Program-made: the position numbers and the translations under genes | Assembly: GCA_000380225.1 (NCBI GenBank) | Contig: KB904821.1 | Location: 2,950,399 to 3,014,398 of the forward strand | DNA length: 64,000 nt | From: a filamentous cyanobacterium ESFC-1 | Lineage (GTDB): Bacteria; Cyanobacteriota; Cyanobacteriia; Cyanobacteriales; Spirulinaceae | Direction: 5' to 3' | Part shown: positions 48,087 through 58,530 of the stretch, in pieces | How positions within the stretch are numbered: position 1 is the stretch's first letter | Layout: every line of letters starts with the position of its first letter | Notes under the pieces: generated by a model | Seen by the model: only the letters and a program-made list of their open reading frames with translations | What the model was told of the DNA's origin: nothing | Database searches by the model: none

Positions 48087-48201
48087 TAGCAACCGCCAAA
48101 GCAGTTAGGACACCGCCTCAATTCTTAGAAAACAAGCCCCTCTCGGAGTGGGAGAGGGGTTGGGGGGAGGGCAAACCATAAAACGTCCTAACCGTCAGGC
48201 T
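48087..48201. mobile_element. MITE-like repeat, family B (copy 3)
   Basis: About 115 bp from TAGCAACCGCCAAAGCAGTT to ACGTCCTAACCGTCAGGCT, with the CCCTCTCGGAGTGGGAGAGG hairpin in the middle. Outer ends GCAGTTAGGAC and GTCCTAACCG are inverted. It lies in the 315-bp gap between groEL and the histidine kinase gene, which is otherwise only the terminator and one GC module. Confidence 0.8.
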
Positions 48202-48258
48202 TAAGTCAATCCTCAAACAAACGCAACCCCTAGATGCTGAACCAATAAAGCAAAATTC

Positions 48259-51200
48259 CTAAGATTGAACTTCGGGATGAATCGGTAACGTAATTACAAA
48301 TATTGTGCCTTGACCCACAGCAGAGTCACAATGTAACATCCCGCCGTGATTTTCGGTCACAATTTGATAACTAATAGCTAATCCCATTCCTGTCCCTTTA
48401 CCAATAGATTTTGTGGTAAAAAATGGGTTAAAAATTTTCTCTTTGACCGCAGGAGTCATACCACAACCATTGTCTGCAATCGTAATGGTAACTTGGTTAG
48501 ATTTTGTGGTTTGAGTAGTAATTGTAATCTCCCCAGTATAAGTATTAATGCCTTGGGCTAAAGCGGTTTGGCGTTGTTGTTCAATCGCATCAATGCCATT
48601 CACTAATAAATTCATAAAGACTTGATTGAGTAACCCCCCATAACACTCAATTAACGGTATATTTGTATAATTTTGGTTAACTGTAATCGGAGGATTACCA
48701 TCGCGACCCTTAAGACGATTTTGCAAAATAACTAAAGTGCTTTCAAGATTTTCGCGAATATTAATTTCTTTTAAATCCGCTTCATCTAATCGCGAAAATG
48801 TCCGCAATGACTTGACAATATCCCGAATACGATTGGCTCCGGTCTGCATAGAATTGAGCAATTTGGGAAAATCTGCGATCAAATAATCAAAATCAATGTC
48901 TTCTCGAAATTGGTTAATGGTTTCGGGAGGATTTGGATAATATTTTTCGTATTCACCCACCAAACTAATTAAGTCTTGGCTGTAATTGCTGGCAGGCTGA
49001 ATATTACTATAAATAAAACTCACCGGATTATTAATTTCGTGAGCAATTCCCGCTACGAGCTGCCCCAAACTGGACATTTTTTCGGCTTGAATTAACTGGG
49101 TTTGAGTGTTTTGTAATTGGCTTAAAGTTATCTCTAAAGCTTGGGTTTGTTGCCGCAGTTTATCTTCTGATTGTCTCAAGGCATTTTCGGCTTGCAGTCG
49201 CTCTAACTCTGTACCAACACGAACCGCAAAAATCTGTAAAATATCGGACTGTATCTCTAGGTTGATCTCCATTGGCTTTGTATCCAAAACTGCCACCACC
49301 CCCAGATGATTGCCAGCAGAATCTAGTATTGGAATACCAGCATAACTTTCAGCCTTCACCTCGGCCAATCTTTTATCTTTGGGAAAATTGCTTTGTAGAT
49401 CATCAGCATAATGGCGAATTTCATGACCATATTTAGTGGTTTCGTCGGGGGTATCGGCTAAATCATAAGTAAAGTTTTCTCCCCAATCATTTCCTGCCCA
49501 AAAAGCCAAGCTTTGACCTTGTAGTTTATTCTCCCCCATAAATTGAGTAATCACTGCATAACGAACCTGTAAAACTTGGGCGAGATACTGTACGCAACTT
49601 TTGAAGAAATCTTGGCCAACTTTGGTAATTGTTCCCTCAACGATTAAGCGTAATGCTTGTTCGTAATGCTTGCGATCGGTCAGATCGGTAAGAGTGCCGA
49701 CATAGCCTTCAATTTCACCATTATTAATAATAGGTAAATTTTGACCTAAGACCCATTTGACGCTGTTATCTGGCTGTATAAAGCGATATTCCGAGCGAAA
49801 GGGTTGTTGAAGACAAGCACTGTTATACCATTCTTGATATACCCTTTGTGCGTCTTCAGGGTGTATTGTTGACGACCAACCCGAACCCAAAGATTCCTCT
49901 CTGCTCACTCCAGTAATGGTTGTACAGGTTTCATTCACATAAGTACAATCCCCTGCCGCATTTGTTAAAAATACGCCAATGGGAGAAGCTTCAGCCAAAA
50001 TGCGGTATTGTTCTTGAGTTTTTTGTAGTAAGATGTCTTTTTGTTTTTGGTCGTGAATATAACTGGCAATCCCTAAGCAGGCAATAACTTCGCCTTTTTC
50101 ATTTTTAAGGGCAGAAACATTAGAAGCGTGCCAATAATATTGGTTGTCTTTATGCAAAACTCGGTATTCAAGGTTTCGCATTTTTTCCCCTTGAAAGGAT
50201 TTTTGCAGGGCATTCACACAAATATGTAAATCGTCGGGATGAATCACCCGGTCAAAAGGCATTCCCATCAATTCCGAAAGTTCGTAACCCATCACTTCCT
50301 GAAAGCGGGGACTGACATAACTAAATGTGCCGTCGGCATTAGCAACATAAACCATGTCGTTGAGGTTTTCAATAATGCCTCTGAATTTTTCCTCACGGTC
50401 TTTGAGGGTTAGTTCAGCTTTTTTACGGGTTGTAATATCTTGAATAAAGCCATGCCAAATAATGCTGCCATCGGGGGCTTTGTGGGGCGTAGAATGACCT
50501 AATAGCCAAAGTTGGCGATTGGGTAAACAGACACGATGTTCGCAGTACCAAGGAGTCATATTCGCGGCTGATTCTTGAATGGATTGAACCACTCGGTCAA
50601 AATCGTCAGGATGAACAAACTCAAAGACTTTAGAAGCATCGTTGCTAACTTTTTCAGGACTTACACCATAAACCTCCTTTAAGCCTTCGCTGGCATAGGG
50701 GAAATGATAAGTCCCATCGAGTCGTTGACGAAATTGATAAACTACTCCTGGCAAATGGCGAACAATTTGCTTGAGATGATAATCCTGAAATAAAGTCTCG
50801 ACAGAGTTATGAATGGGGTTAACTGCACTGCTTGAGGTGAGTTTTTGAGTGAGTTTTTGGAGTTGGGTTTGTGCTTGTTCTGTTTGTGTAATATCTCGTA
50901 GAATAGCGAGATGATAATCTTGATTGAGCTGAAGATGTTGCGTATATTCTATGAGGCATTTTGAGCCATAGGGAGGAACATAGACAAAATGAAAATGGTT
51001 TTGTCGCAGTTGTTGTAAACGCTGCCATTGCTGTTCAAAATCGATTTCATCTTGGACAAAATGCCGTAAACTGTAACCAATAATGTCTTCTTTGGGGCAA
51101 TTCAATAATTGACAAGTTGCTGAATTGACTTCTATACAATATCCCTGACAATCGACGATCGCGATCGCGTCAATTGCCGTTTCAAAGTATTGTTGTGTTT

Positions 51201-51279
51201 CTTTATCTCTGAGAAAATACGCAGAAGTGCGATCGCTATAGTTATGTGAAGACCGAGACAGTTCGGATGATTGAGACAT
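48259..51279 (-). CDS. Multi-PAS/GAF sensor histidine kinase
   Basis: 1006 aa from ATG 51279 ([17 protein letters not shown]); longer in-frame starts read AT-rich leader sequence. It has four PAS domains (about 28-135, 170-290, 300-415 and 425-545), a GAF domain (about 550-700) and a coiled linker. The HisKA H-box is [20 protein letters not shown]. HATPase_c has an N-box-like [18 protein letters not shown], a G1-like [20 protein letters not shown] and [15 protein letters not shown]. No receiver or membrane segment, so it is a soluble kinase. No response regulator gene is adjacent. The signal is unknown. It is AT-rich and HIP1-poor except at its 5' end. Confidence 0.93.
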   Translation of the reverse strand: MSQSSELSRSSHNYSDRTSAYFLRDKETQQYFETAIDAIAIVDCQGYCIEVNSATCQLLNCPKEDIIGYSLRHFVQDEIDFEQQWQRLQQLRQNHFHFVYVPPYGSKCLIEYTQHLQLNQDYHLAILRDITQTEQAQTQLQKLTQKLTSSSAVNPIHNSVETLFQDYHLKQIVRHLPGVVYQFRQRLDGTYHFPYASEGLKEVYGVSPEKVSNDASKVFEFVHPDDFDRVVQSIQESAANMTPWYCEHRVCLPNRQLWLLGHSTPHKAPDGSIIWHGFIQDITTRKKAELTLKDREEKFRGIIENLNDMVYVANADGTFSYVSPRFQEVMGYELSELMGMPFDRVIHPDDLHICVNALQKSFQGEKMRNLEYRVLHKDNQYYWHASNVSALKNEKGEVIACLGIASYIHDQKQKDILLQKTQEQYRILAEASPIGVFLTNAAGDCTYVNETCTTITGVSREESLGSGWSSTIHPEDAQRVYQEWYNSACLQQPFRSEYRFIQPDNSVKWVLGQNLPIINNGEIEGYVGTLTDLTDRKHYEQALRLIVEGTITKVGQDFFKSCVQYLAQVLQVRYAVITQFMGENKLQGQSLAFWAGNDWGENFTYDLADTPDETTKYGHEIRHYADDLQSNFPKDKRLAEVKAESYAGIPILDSAGNHLGVVAVLDTKPMEINLEIQSDILQIFAVRVGTELERLQAENALRQSEDKLRQQTQALEITLSQLQNTQTQLIQAEKMSSLGQLVAGIAHEINNPVSFIYSNIQPASNYSQDLISLVGEYEKYYPNPPETINQFREDIDFDYLIADFPKLLNSMQTGANRIRDIVKSLRTFSRLDEADLKEINIRENLESTLVILQNRLKGRDGNPPITVNQNYTNIPLIECYGGLLNQVFMNLLVNGIDAIEQQRQTALAQGINTYTGEITITTQTTKSNQVTITIADNGCGMTPAVKEKIFNPFFTTKSIGKGTGMGLAISYQIVTENHGGMLHCDSAVGQGTIFVITLPIHPEVQS

Positions 51280-51386
51280 GAGGAGTTTAGAGAAAAGTTC
51301 AAACAACAAGTCAATAATATTATATGTAATTACGATGGGAGAGTATAGTAAGCTTCTTTTTATGGAGAATTTATTTAAAAACCAAA

Positions 51387-53042
51387 CTATAAACAAAATC
51401 TGAAGTTAAACCTGTTTAGAAAAACAGCGTGAAGTACCCAACGCCAACGCTTTACTTTTGGCGTGGGCTTCGGTGTTTCACTGACAATTGCCTCTACCGG
51501 GTGTGTTTCCAGTTTTGGTCTTACATCGTCTCCACAAGCTAAAACGCCACTTCCTGACGCTAAGAAATAGTCACGCAAATTCAAAGCCGCATTGATATCT
51601 CTATCATGCAACTTTTTACAGTTGGGACATTCCCAAGTTCTGACTTGCAGGGGCATTGATTTCATTCGATGCCCACAACAATTACAGGTCTTGGAACTGG
51701 GGAAAAATCGGTTTACCAAAAATTCTGGGTTTAAAGCCCCGTCCTTCAAGGACGGCTTTATATTATAATATTGGTGTGCGAGTGACCAGTAATGTGGGCC
51801 GCACTACAACAAACCTAACCAACTCAATAGTTAAAGTAAGGGGTTTTCAGCACAATCCTTGTTGATGTAAAACTTTAAGGGTGTAGTTGTGAAAACAAAC
51901 TGTCTTGGTGCGCGTTCCCTTGCGCCTTACGGCGACGCGGGGTCGCACCGCTTTTGCGTCCGGGCAGGACGTATCTTGGACTAGAAACCAAGAAACAAAA
52001 CGCTCGTTGAGTCGGTCTAACGGGGACTAAGGGGAGGATATTTAGGTGTCTGTCGATCCAAAGTCTAGTTAAGAGGCAACCTGAAAGAAACGAGAATCCT
52101 CGACCGTTTACGGCGAGGAGTTGTCAAATACTCAACCACTTTTCCTTGTTCCCTGGCTTTATATTCGGTTAACGTTTGCAACATCCCCCAAGCAGCATCG
52201 TTAATCGATTTTGCTAAACAATGATTGCGGGTCATACCTTTGATATTTAGGTTCTCAAACACGATGACTTGGTTTTCGTCTACTAGCTGGCGTGAAAGCT
52301 TGTGATGAGAATCTAAGCGACAATTGGCAATCTTGTTATGAATTTTAGCTACTTTTAATCTAGCTTTGTATCGGTTGGCAGAACCTTTAGCTTTACGAGA
52401 TAATCGCTTTTGGTGTTTCGCTAACTTCTTTTCATACTTTCGATAAAACTTGGGAGGTTTAATCTTTTCGCCATCGCTGGTAACGATTAAGGCATCCAAG
52501 CCTAAATCAATACCAATAACTTTTCCTTGTATTGATTGTTCGGGGAGTTCTCCGGGTAGCTCGATTCTGAGAGAGGCAAAGTATTGACCCGATGGGGTCA
52601 TCGAAACCGTGACGGATTTAACTTTACCCTTGATTTCTCGATGAACCTTGGCTCGAACTTCACCCAGTTTAGGAAGCTTAATAGAGCGTTCATTGATTTT
52701 AAAACCTTGAGGATAAGTTGCAGATTGCTTTCGATGCTTTGACTTAAATCTTGGGTGTCTACCTGTCCCTCTAAAAAAGTTTTTAAAAGCTGTGTCTAAG
52801 TTTTTGAGCGATTGCTGTAAAACTTGACTAGCAACTTCAGTCAACCAAGGTAATTCTTGCTTTAGAGTGGGTAATTGATTGGCGCATTTTGTGTAACTCA
52901 ATCCTTTACCTGTCGTCTCATAAGCCTTGTTCCACTCATCAAGAAACCGATTAAAGACAAACCGAGCGCATCCCAACTCCTTTGAGAGTTGAATACGCTG
53001 TTTTTGGTTTGGATATAACCTAATTTTTAGAGAGGTAAACAT
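51387..53042 (-). pseudogene. tnpB: IS200/IS605-family TnpB gene split by an insertion
   Basis: The N-terminal part starts at ATG 53042 (MFTSLKIRLYPNQKQRIQLS) and carries RuvC-I VIGIDLGLDALIVTSDG and RuvC-II VIVFENLNIKGM. It reaches KVVE near 52131, then runs into foreign sequence. The C-terminal part resumes at about 51716 (VNRFFPSSKTCNCCGHRMKS) with the zinc ribbon CNCC/CPNC and RuvC-III DRDINAALNL. Joined, the two give one complete TnpB, so it was an RNA-guided nuclease of the Fanzor/Cas12 ancestor type, now inactive. About 414 bp (51717-52130) separate the parts. A hairpin at 51442-51463 (CGCCAA/TTGGCG) fits the element's right end. No tnpA is present. Confidence 0.87.
51717..52130 (+). 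mobile_element. Decayed IS605-like element inserted in tnpB
   Basis: The insert has a hairpin near each end: CCGTCC/GGACGG at 51739-51755 and TCCTCG/CGAGGA at 52097-52119. Near the right end a plus-strand relic VSVDPKSS then stop (about 52049-52075) resembles a TnpB C-terminus. Stop codons just upstream show decay. It looks like an internally deleted, non-autonomous IS200/IS605 derivative lying antiparallel to the host tnpB. Confidence 0.6.
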
Positions 53043-53153
53043 TAGCCTTGAGTGCTAAACTGCTAATTAGTGTACCGCAAATAGATCGCCAACTATTGAA
53101 AACTTTTTCAACGAGAGCAATTCAATCTCAAACAGAGAACTTAGTGGGGTTAA

Positions 53154-53540
53154 CTAAGCTTTCACCGCAATACATTCAATTTCGACTAATGCCCCTTTCG
53201 GCAACCGGGACACCTCCACTGCTGCCCTCGCGGGGGCGCTTGCTTCCTCGAAATAGGTGGCATAAACCTGATTCATGGCAGCAAAATCATTCAAATCATC
53301 GAGGAAAACGCTAGTTTTCACGATATCCGCAAACGTGAGTCCGGCTTCTTTTAAAATTGCCTCTATATTTGCCATTACCTGTTGGGTTTGCTGAGTCACA
53401 TCCTCCCCCACCATCTTGCCCGTTTTCGGGTCGAGGGGAATTTGGCCGGCCACAAATACCATCTGACCTTGGGCCACAATGGCTTGATTGTAGGGGCCGA
53501 CGGGGGCGGGGGCATTTTCAGTTTGGATAATTTGTTTCAT
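53154..53540 (-). CDS. ridA: RidA family enamine/imine deaminase
   Basis: A 128-aa RidA/YjgF protein: [59 protein letters not shown], and the signature [20 protein letters not shown] with the substrate-binding Arg. It removes reactive 2-aminoacrylate-type imines formed by PLP enzymes. An alternative role in RNA or stress response is less likely. Confidence 0.95.
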   Translation of the reverse strand: MKQIIQTENAPAPVGPYNQAIVAQGQMVFVAGQIPLDPKTGKMVGEDVTQQTQQVMANIEAILKEAGLTFADIVKTSVFLDDLNDFAAMNQVYATYFEEASAPARAAVEVSRLPKGALVEIECIAVKA

Positions 53541-53544
53541 GTTT

Positions 53545-53640
53545 TGTTGTTGGTTGTTGGTTGTTGGTTGTTAGTTATTGGTTATTGGTTATTGGTTATT
53601 GGGCGGGGAAACCCCGCCCCTACAAGGTTATTGCCGACTG
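53545..53640. repeat. Heptamer array and GC palindrome before ridA
   Basis: Tandem TTGGTTG and TTGGTTA units with 7-nt period run from about 53548 to 53600. The GGGCGGGGAAACCCCGCCCC palindrome follows at 53600-53622. Confidence 0.85.
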
Positions 53641-53651
53641 ACAAAAAAACA

Positions 53652-55505
53652 TTACAAAATCGGCACGTTAATACCATTACCAGAACTTTGATGAGGATGA
53701 GACGTAGCCCCGGAAAAGACCAGGCCGCGGCTTGCGTCGAGGGTGAGGATTGCGCCTTCGCGAATTTTGTCGGTGGCTTGTTTGAGGCCGACAATCACGG
53801 GAATGCCGAGGCGCAGACCCAAAACCGCCGCGTGACTGGTGAGGCTGGCTTCTTCGGTAATCAGTCCCCCGGCTTTGCGAATGACCTCGACGTATTCGGC
53901 GTTAGTCGAGGGGGCGACTAAGATATCCCCTTGGCTAAAGCCGCCGGTTTCTTGGGAACTGCGGACGACGCGGGCCCGACCGCTTACAGAACCTTCCCCA
54001 ATACCGATACCTTGACCCAAAATGGCGGTGACGACTTCGACTTTGATTAAATCGGTCGAACCCGCGACTCCTTGTAGGGTTCCGGCGGTCATCACCACGA
54101 GATCGCTTTCGTTGAGGAGGTTTTTCTCTTGAGCGATGTTGATGGCGGCTTGGAATGTTTGCCCCGTGGACGGTAAATCGAGGATGAGCAGGGGTTTCAC
54201 GCCCCAAACAAGTTGGAGTTGGCGAGCCACATCAACGTGGGGTGTAATGGCTAAAATGGGCGTTTGGGGGCGGAATTTGGAGACGTTGCGAGCCGTGGCC
54301 CCGGTTTTGGTGAGGGTCATAATGGCGGCGGCATCGAGTTGTTCGGAGATTTGCCCGACGGCTCCGGCGATCGCGTTGGGAATGGATCGGGTGGTGGCTT
54401 TGGCGTTGCGGGTGTTGGGTAATTCTTGCTCGATGCGGGCGGCAATCTTGGCCATGGTGGTGACGGCTTCGACGGGATATTTACCCACGGCGGTTTCGTT
54501 GGAGAGCATTACCGCGTCTGTACCGTCGAGGATGGCGTTGGCAACATCGGAGATTTCGGCGCGGGTGGCTCTGGGGTTGTTCACCATGCTATCGAGCATT
54601 TGGGTGGCGGTGATCACGGGGATGCCGAGTTGATTGGCCGTGGCAATCAGGCGTTTTTGCAAAATGGGGACATCTTCGGCGGGGAGTTCGACCCCTAAAT
54701 CGCCGCGAGCGACCATTACACCGTCACACAAGGATAAAATGGCTTCCATTTGCTCGATTGCTTCGTGTTTTTCGATTTTGGCAATCACAGGAACGGATTT
54801 TCCGGCGTTGGCGATCAGTTCTTTGATTTCGAGGATGTCTTGGGGTTGACAGACGAAGCTGAGAGCAATCCAATCTACCCCTTGATCTAAGCCAAAAACT
54901 AAATCCCGGCGGTCTTTGTCGGTGAGGGCGTTAACGGATAGGGAAACGTTGGGGAAGTTTACGCCTTTGTTATTAGACAGGGGGCCGCCGACGACGACGC
55001 GACAATGGAGATCGCCTTGGGTGGGATCGACTTCTTCGACGATCATTTCAACTTTGCCATCGTCGAGCAGAATGGTGGCTCCGGGGGGGACTTCTTGGGC
55101 GAGTTTGTCGTAGCTGACGTAGCTGATATCTTGGTTACAAGTTACTGAACGACTGGTGAGGGTGAAGCGATCGCCATTTTTGACGACAATGGAGCCATTT
55201 TCAAACTTACCAAGGCGAATTTTGGGGCCTTGCAAGTCTTGTAAAATGGCGACGGGTCGATCCAGTTCAAAAGCAATTTGACGAATTAAGCGAATGGCCG
55301 AAGCGTGATCTTCTTGGGTTCCGTGGGAGAAATTGAGGCGTAGGGTGGTGGCTCCGGCTTCGATGAGTTGACGCAGCACATCGGGCTTGAGGGTTGCAGG
55401 GCCGACAGTTGCCACGATTTTTGTTCGACGATGGGACATGGGTGAGACCGGCAACATCTGGTTGGAAAGTTCGGAGACTGGGGTCGAGTTAGAGAGCAAC
55501 TGCAT
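53652..55505 (-). CDS. pyk: Pyruvate kinase with C-terminal PEP-utiliser-like domain
   Basis: 617 aa. The catalytic core has RRTKIVATVGPATLKPDV, LRLNFSHGTQEDHA, AILQDLQGPKIRLG, VIAKIEKHEAIEQ, VMVARGDLGVELPAEDV and TATQMLDSMVNNPRATRAE. It converts PEP and ADP to pyruvate and ATP. An extra C-terminal domain (about 515-610) has the TEEASLTSHAAVLGLRLGIP motif of PEP-utilising enzymes, as in other cyanobacterial and Bacillus enzymes. The His of TSHA is present. Start could also be ATG 55439 (MSHRRTKIVATVG). Confidence 0.96.
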   Translation of the reverse strand: MQLLSNSTPVSELSNQMLPVSPMSHRRTKIVATVGPATLKPDVLRQLIEAGATTLRLNFSHGTQEDHASAIRLIRQIAFELDRPVAILQDLQGPKIRLGKFENGSIVVKNGDRFTLTSRSVTCNQDISYVSYDKLAQEVPPGATILLDDGKVEMIVEEVDPTQGDLHCRVVVGGPLSNNKGVNFPNVSLSVNALTDKDRRDLVFGLDQGVDWIALSFVCQPQDILEIKELIANAGKSVPVIAKIEKHEAIEQMEAILSLCDGVMVARGDLGVELPAEDVPILQKRLIATANQLGIPVITATQMLDSMVNNPRATRAEISDVANAILDGTDAVMLSNETAVGKYPVEAVTTMAKIAARIEQELPNTRNAKATTRSIPNAIAGAVGQISEQLDAAAIMTLTKTGATARNVSKFRPQTPILAITPHVDVARQLQLVWGVKPLLILDLPSTGQTFQAAINIAQEKNLLNESDLVVMTAGTLQGVAGSTDLIKVEVVTAILGQGIGIGEGSVSGRARVVRSSQETGGFSQGDILVAPSTNAEYVEVIRKAGGLITEEASLTSHAAVLGLRLGIPVIVGLKQATDKIREGAILTLDASRGLVFSGATSHPHQSSGNGINVPIL

Positions 55506-56104
55506 AACAACTAGCGAATAAAATAACGGAAAGGGAAGGTAAGATAGCTAATGGCCGCGATCGCGAATTGAACTGAATTGATGGTAAATTACTTCGCTAT
55601 CGTCTCACAAATTTTGAACGGCACGATGAGAAATTATGAATGACGAGTGAGGAACAATGCAACGTGGAAGACTTGACATCCTCAAATTGCTCCCCCGATT
55701 CCCACTCCCTTACCAGTGTATGCCTTTTGAGCCAAGGGCGCGATCGCGCTGCACCTTCAACCCGATGGTCAGGTTTTGCCGTTGTGAGTTTTGCAATTGT
55801 ACCCGCTTTCCCCCTTCCCAACAATCCCCATCCCACCGAGAGAACCGTGGTGCGATCGGTTTCTCGAAACTGCCAGCGACCTAGAAATTCGGGCCGGGTT
55901 GCTGAGGAATCGGTAAGCTTAGAAGAAATAATACAAATATCTCCGCATCTACTACCGTCGCAACTTCTGGTCTGAGGTTATCGTCATGCCAGAACTAAGC
56001 GGCAAATTCTACTGAATTGTCATTTTTAAATTAGTAAATAAAAAAAGCGACTCTTTGCCCCCCATTCTGTCTGCTGTCTGTATCAATAAGGGTAAAACAT
56101 AACG
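55506..56104. other. Divergent intergenic region without a supported gene
   Basis: 599 bp between pyk and the PAS/GAF-like gene. Open frames on both strands around 55597-55975 are Ser/Pro/Cys-rich, lack family features and ribosome sites, and overlap each other, so they are not called. The right end (CAATAAGGGTAAAACATAACG) should hold the next gene's leader. Confidence 0.5.
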
Positions 56105-58246
56105 ATGGACGAAGCTTCTACCAGTACCAACCGCCTCCTCGATGCTCCCGATTGGCTTTTGGCTGCGGGTCAACAAAGTAAATTCTTATTAGCGGCGATT
56201 GACCCCAATACCTGCGTCGTTCAACACGCCAATGAAGCCTTTTTGCAACGCTTGGGCTTTTCTCTCGAAAACGCCGAAAATCTGCATCTGTGCGATTTGC
56301 TCGATGACTTTAGCGCCGCCGACCAAGAACAACTCTATCGCCGTCATCTGCTACGCTTGATTTTACGGGATATCTATCACTTGGATGTGGGGGAATGGCG
56401 CTTTCTCGAAGAGCCGAGCGTCGCGACGCTGAAAAGCCCGCCTTGTCCGCAACCGAGCCATTTAGAGTTTTGGTTGCGCTCTGACCGTTTACAAGTCGAA
56501 CGCATTGATGCCAATATTGACGAATTTGCCGGGATCGATCTCCTCGATTGGCTCAGTCACGAAATTGTCTCCGAGCGTAAATGGGAAGAAAAGATCGCTT
56601 GGGATAATTATCGCGTAAGCGGTTATTTGCTGTGGGAAGGCATTGATATCACCTCTCAAGAGCAGATTCAGCGCCTCGTCAGTTGGCTGATCGAACAAGA
56701 CTCGGTGTTTTCCCCCCAAGCCTTTATGGAGTTGGGGGAACAGTTGCGATCGCTTTTTCATGCTGACCATCATCTTTTACTTCGCATCCAACGCCAGCAA
56801 GTGCAAGTTTCCATGGGGTCAGCGAATACAGGCTATCAGACCCAAACTTGTTCGTTAGAGTCTTTGACTGAATCGCAGTTTATCCGGGCGGCCAATGCCA
56901 ATCGCATCTGGAATGTGCCATCCTTGGGTTGTGTGGGAACTTCTGAGCTAGAACATCAATTAGTCGAAGCCGGAACGCAATCTTTGTTACTGATTCCCTT
57001 GGTCGTCGAAGATGAGCAACACGAAACTGCTCTAGAATCGTCGTTAATTGGCATTGTTGCCGTGGGGAGCGATCGCCCGAACGAATTTGACCAACTCGAC
57101 GCAAACCACGCTAACGCCCTAATTCCTGCCCTGAAAGCAGCCCTGCGTCAAGCCAGCAACACCCAATTTTCTAACATTCATCCTGCCGTAGAATGGCGCT
57201 TTCGCCAAGAAGCCGAACGGCGCAGCCTCGGTTTACCCTCTGAGCGCATTGTTTTTGAGAATGTCTATCCTATGTACGGGCTTTCTGACATTCGCGGTTC
57301 AGCCCGAGAGCGCAATCGGGCGATTCAAGCAGACTTGCTGGCTCAATTTGACCTCGCTTTAGCCATTGTCGATGCGGTGATTCAATATCGTCCTGTGGCT
57401 TTTCTCGAACAACTCCGTCTCGATTTAACCGCGTATCAAGAGCGACTCACCAGAGGCGTAAACGTTGAAGATGAAGTGAGCGCCATTGATTATCTTCGCA
57501 AACATCTGGAATTGTATTTTGATTTCTTTCGGCAATGTGGTGATGCCGCAATTCAAACCATAGAAGACTACGAAGGGGCTTGTGATAACGAACAAGGCTG
57601 CATTTATAACGCTCGCGATCGCTATGATGCCACCATTGCCACCATTAACGCCGCGCTACGGCAAAACTGGGATCAATGGCAAGACCGAATGCAAGAAATT
57701 TTACCCCATTACTGCGATACCGAAGTGGCCGACGGCATCGATCATATTTTGTATGTGGGTGAGTCGATTAACTCCCAATTCTCCCTGTTTCACCTCCACA
57801 GCCTCCGCTACGAGCAATTACGGTCTTTATGCGAAGCGGCCCGAGTTTGTCTGAAACTGCGCGAGGATAAAGGCATTCCCTTTGAAATGTGTCATCTGGT
57901 TTTGGTGCAAGACACCACCGTTGATATTTTCCACGACGAGCAAACCGAGCGTTTATTTGATGTCCAAGGGACGCGAGATACCCGCTATGAAATTGTCAAA
58001 AAGCGCATCGATAAGGGCTTAGACAGCAAAGAAAAAACCCGCATCACCCAACCGGGAATGCTCACCGTGGTTTACTCCACCAACGAGGAGTGGCAAGAAT
58101 ATCACCAGTATTTGCGCTATCTTGTCCGCGAGCGCTATGTCGGCAGCAAAATCGACTCTGGCACCATTGAATCGTTACAAGGCATTACAGGCTTACGTTT
58201 TGCCCGTGTGCGGATTTTGCCGGAGGCAGTAGACGGTGGGCAGTAG
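56105..58246 (+). CDS. Cytoplasmic PAS/GAF-like protein of unknown function
   Basis: 713 aa. Residues about 20-75 look PAS-like (FLLAAIDPNTCVVQHANEAFLQRLGF). Residues about 205-345 look GAF-like (LGEQLRSLFHADHHLLLRIQ, SLLLIPLVVEDE, GIVAVGSDRPNEFDQLDANH). The C-terminal half (about 360-710) has FENVYPMYGLSDIRGSARER, a phrase I also recall in bacterial GAF-linked proteins, followed by long helices and MCHLVLVQDTTVDIF. No kinase, cyclase, GGDEF or HTH domain is visible and no membrane segment is seen. A sensor or regulator that lacks a standard output is likely. It is in phase with no neighbour, so monocistronic. Confidence 0.7.
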   Translation: MDEASTSTNRLLDAPDWLLAAGQQSKFLLAAIDPNTCVVQHANEAFLQRLGFSLENAENLHLCDLLDDFSAADQEQLYRRHLLRLILRDIYHLDVGEWRFLEEPSVATLKSPPCPQPSHLEFWLRSDRLQVERIDANIDEFAGIDLLDWLSHEIVSERKWEEKIAWDNYRVSGYLLWEGIDITSQEQIQRLVSWLIEQDSVFSPQAFMELGEQLRSLFHADHHLLLRIQRQQVQVSMGSANTGYQTQTCSLESLTESQFIRAANANRIWNVPSLGCVGTSELEHQLVEAGTQSLLLIPLVVEDEQHETALESSLIGIVAVGSDRPNEFDQLDANHANALIPALKAALRQASNTQFSNIHPAVEWRFRQEAERRSLGLPSERIVFENVYPMYGLSDIRGSARERNRAIQADLLAQFDLALAIVDAVIQYRPVAFLEQLRLDLTAYQERLTRGVNVEDEVSAIDYLRKHLELYFDFFRQCGDAAIQTIEDYEGACDNEQGCIYNARDRYDATIATINAALRQNWDQWQDRMQEILPHYCDTEVADGIDHILYVGESINSQFSLFHLHSLRYEQLRSLCEAARVCLKLREDKGIPFEMCHLVLVQDTTVDIFHDEQTERLFDVQGTRDTRYEIVKKRIDKGLDSKEKTRITQPGMLTVVYSTNEEWQEYHQYLRYLVRERYVGSKIDSGTIESLQGITGLRFARVRILPEAVDGGQ

Positions 58247-58253
58247 GTAGATT

Positions 58254-58500
58254 GCCCTCACCCCAACCCCTCTCCCACTCCGAGAGGGGCTTACCGTAGT
58301 GGCGCGACACAGCTAAAACGAGGCAATAGAAGTAGGGTGGGTTAGGCGGCTAAAACTTTTACTGTGACGGCAATACAGCAATCCGCCGTAACCCACAATT
58401 CCAAGCCAAAACACTTGTATTTCGGTGCGTTAGGCGGCTAGAATCTAGGCTATGACTGTAACCATCGCTATCCGCCGTAACCCACCATTCAAGGCTTCGC
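58254..58500. repeat. Family B core and family C repeats downstream of the PAS/GAF gene
   Basis: Begins with a family B core (CCTCACCCCAACCCCTCTCC then CACTCCGAGAGGGG, 58256-58290). Family C follows (GTAGTGGCGCGACACAGCTA at about 58293, then AGGTGGGTTAGGCGGCTA-like and CCGCCGTAACCCAC pairs at about 58340 and 58390, repeated to 58480). Noncoding; fills most of the 284-bp convergent gap. Confidence 0.7.
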
Positions 58501-58530
58501 CGAATAGCGGTTATATTGCCAGATTGGGAA

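Noticed and set aside
51280-51396. 39-residue N-terminal extension of the histidine kinase
   Set aside because: The translation is AT-rich and without structure; ATG 51279 begins the region that resembles a normal protein start.
55597-55975. Overlapping plus and minus frames between pyk and the PAS/GAF gene
   Set aside because: Ser/Pro/Cys-rich, mutually overlapping, no motifs and no ribosome sites; treated as noncoding.
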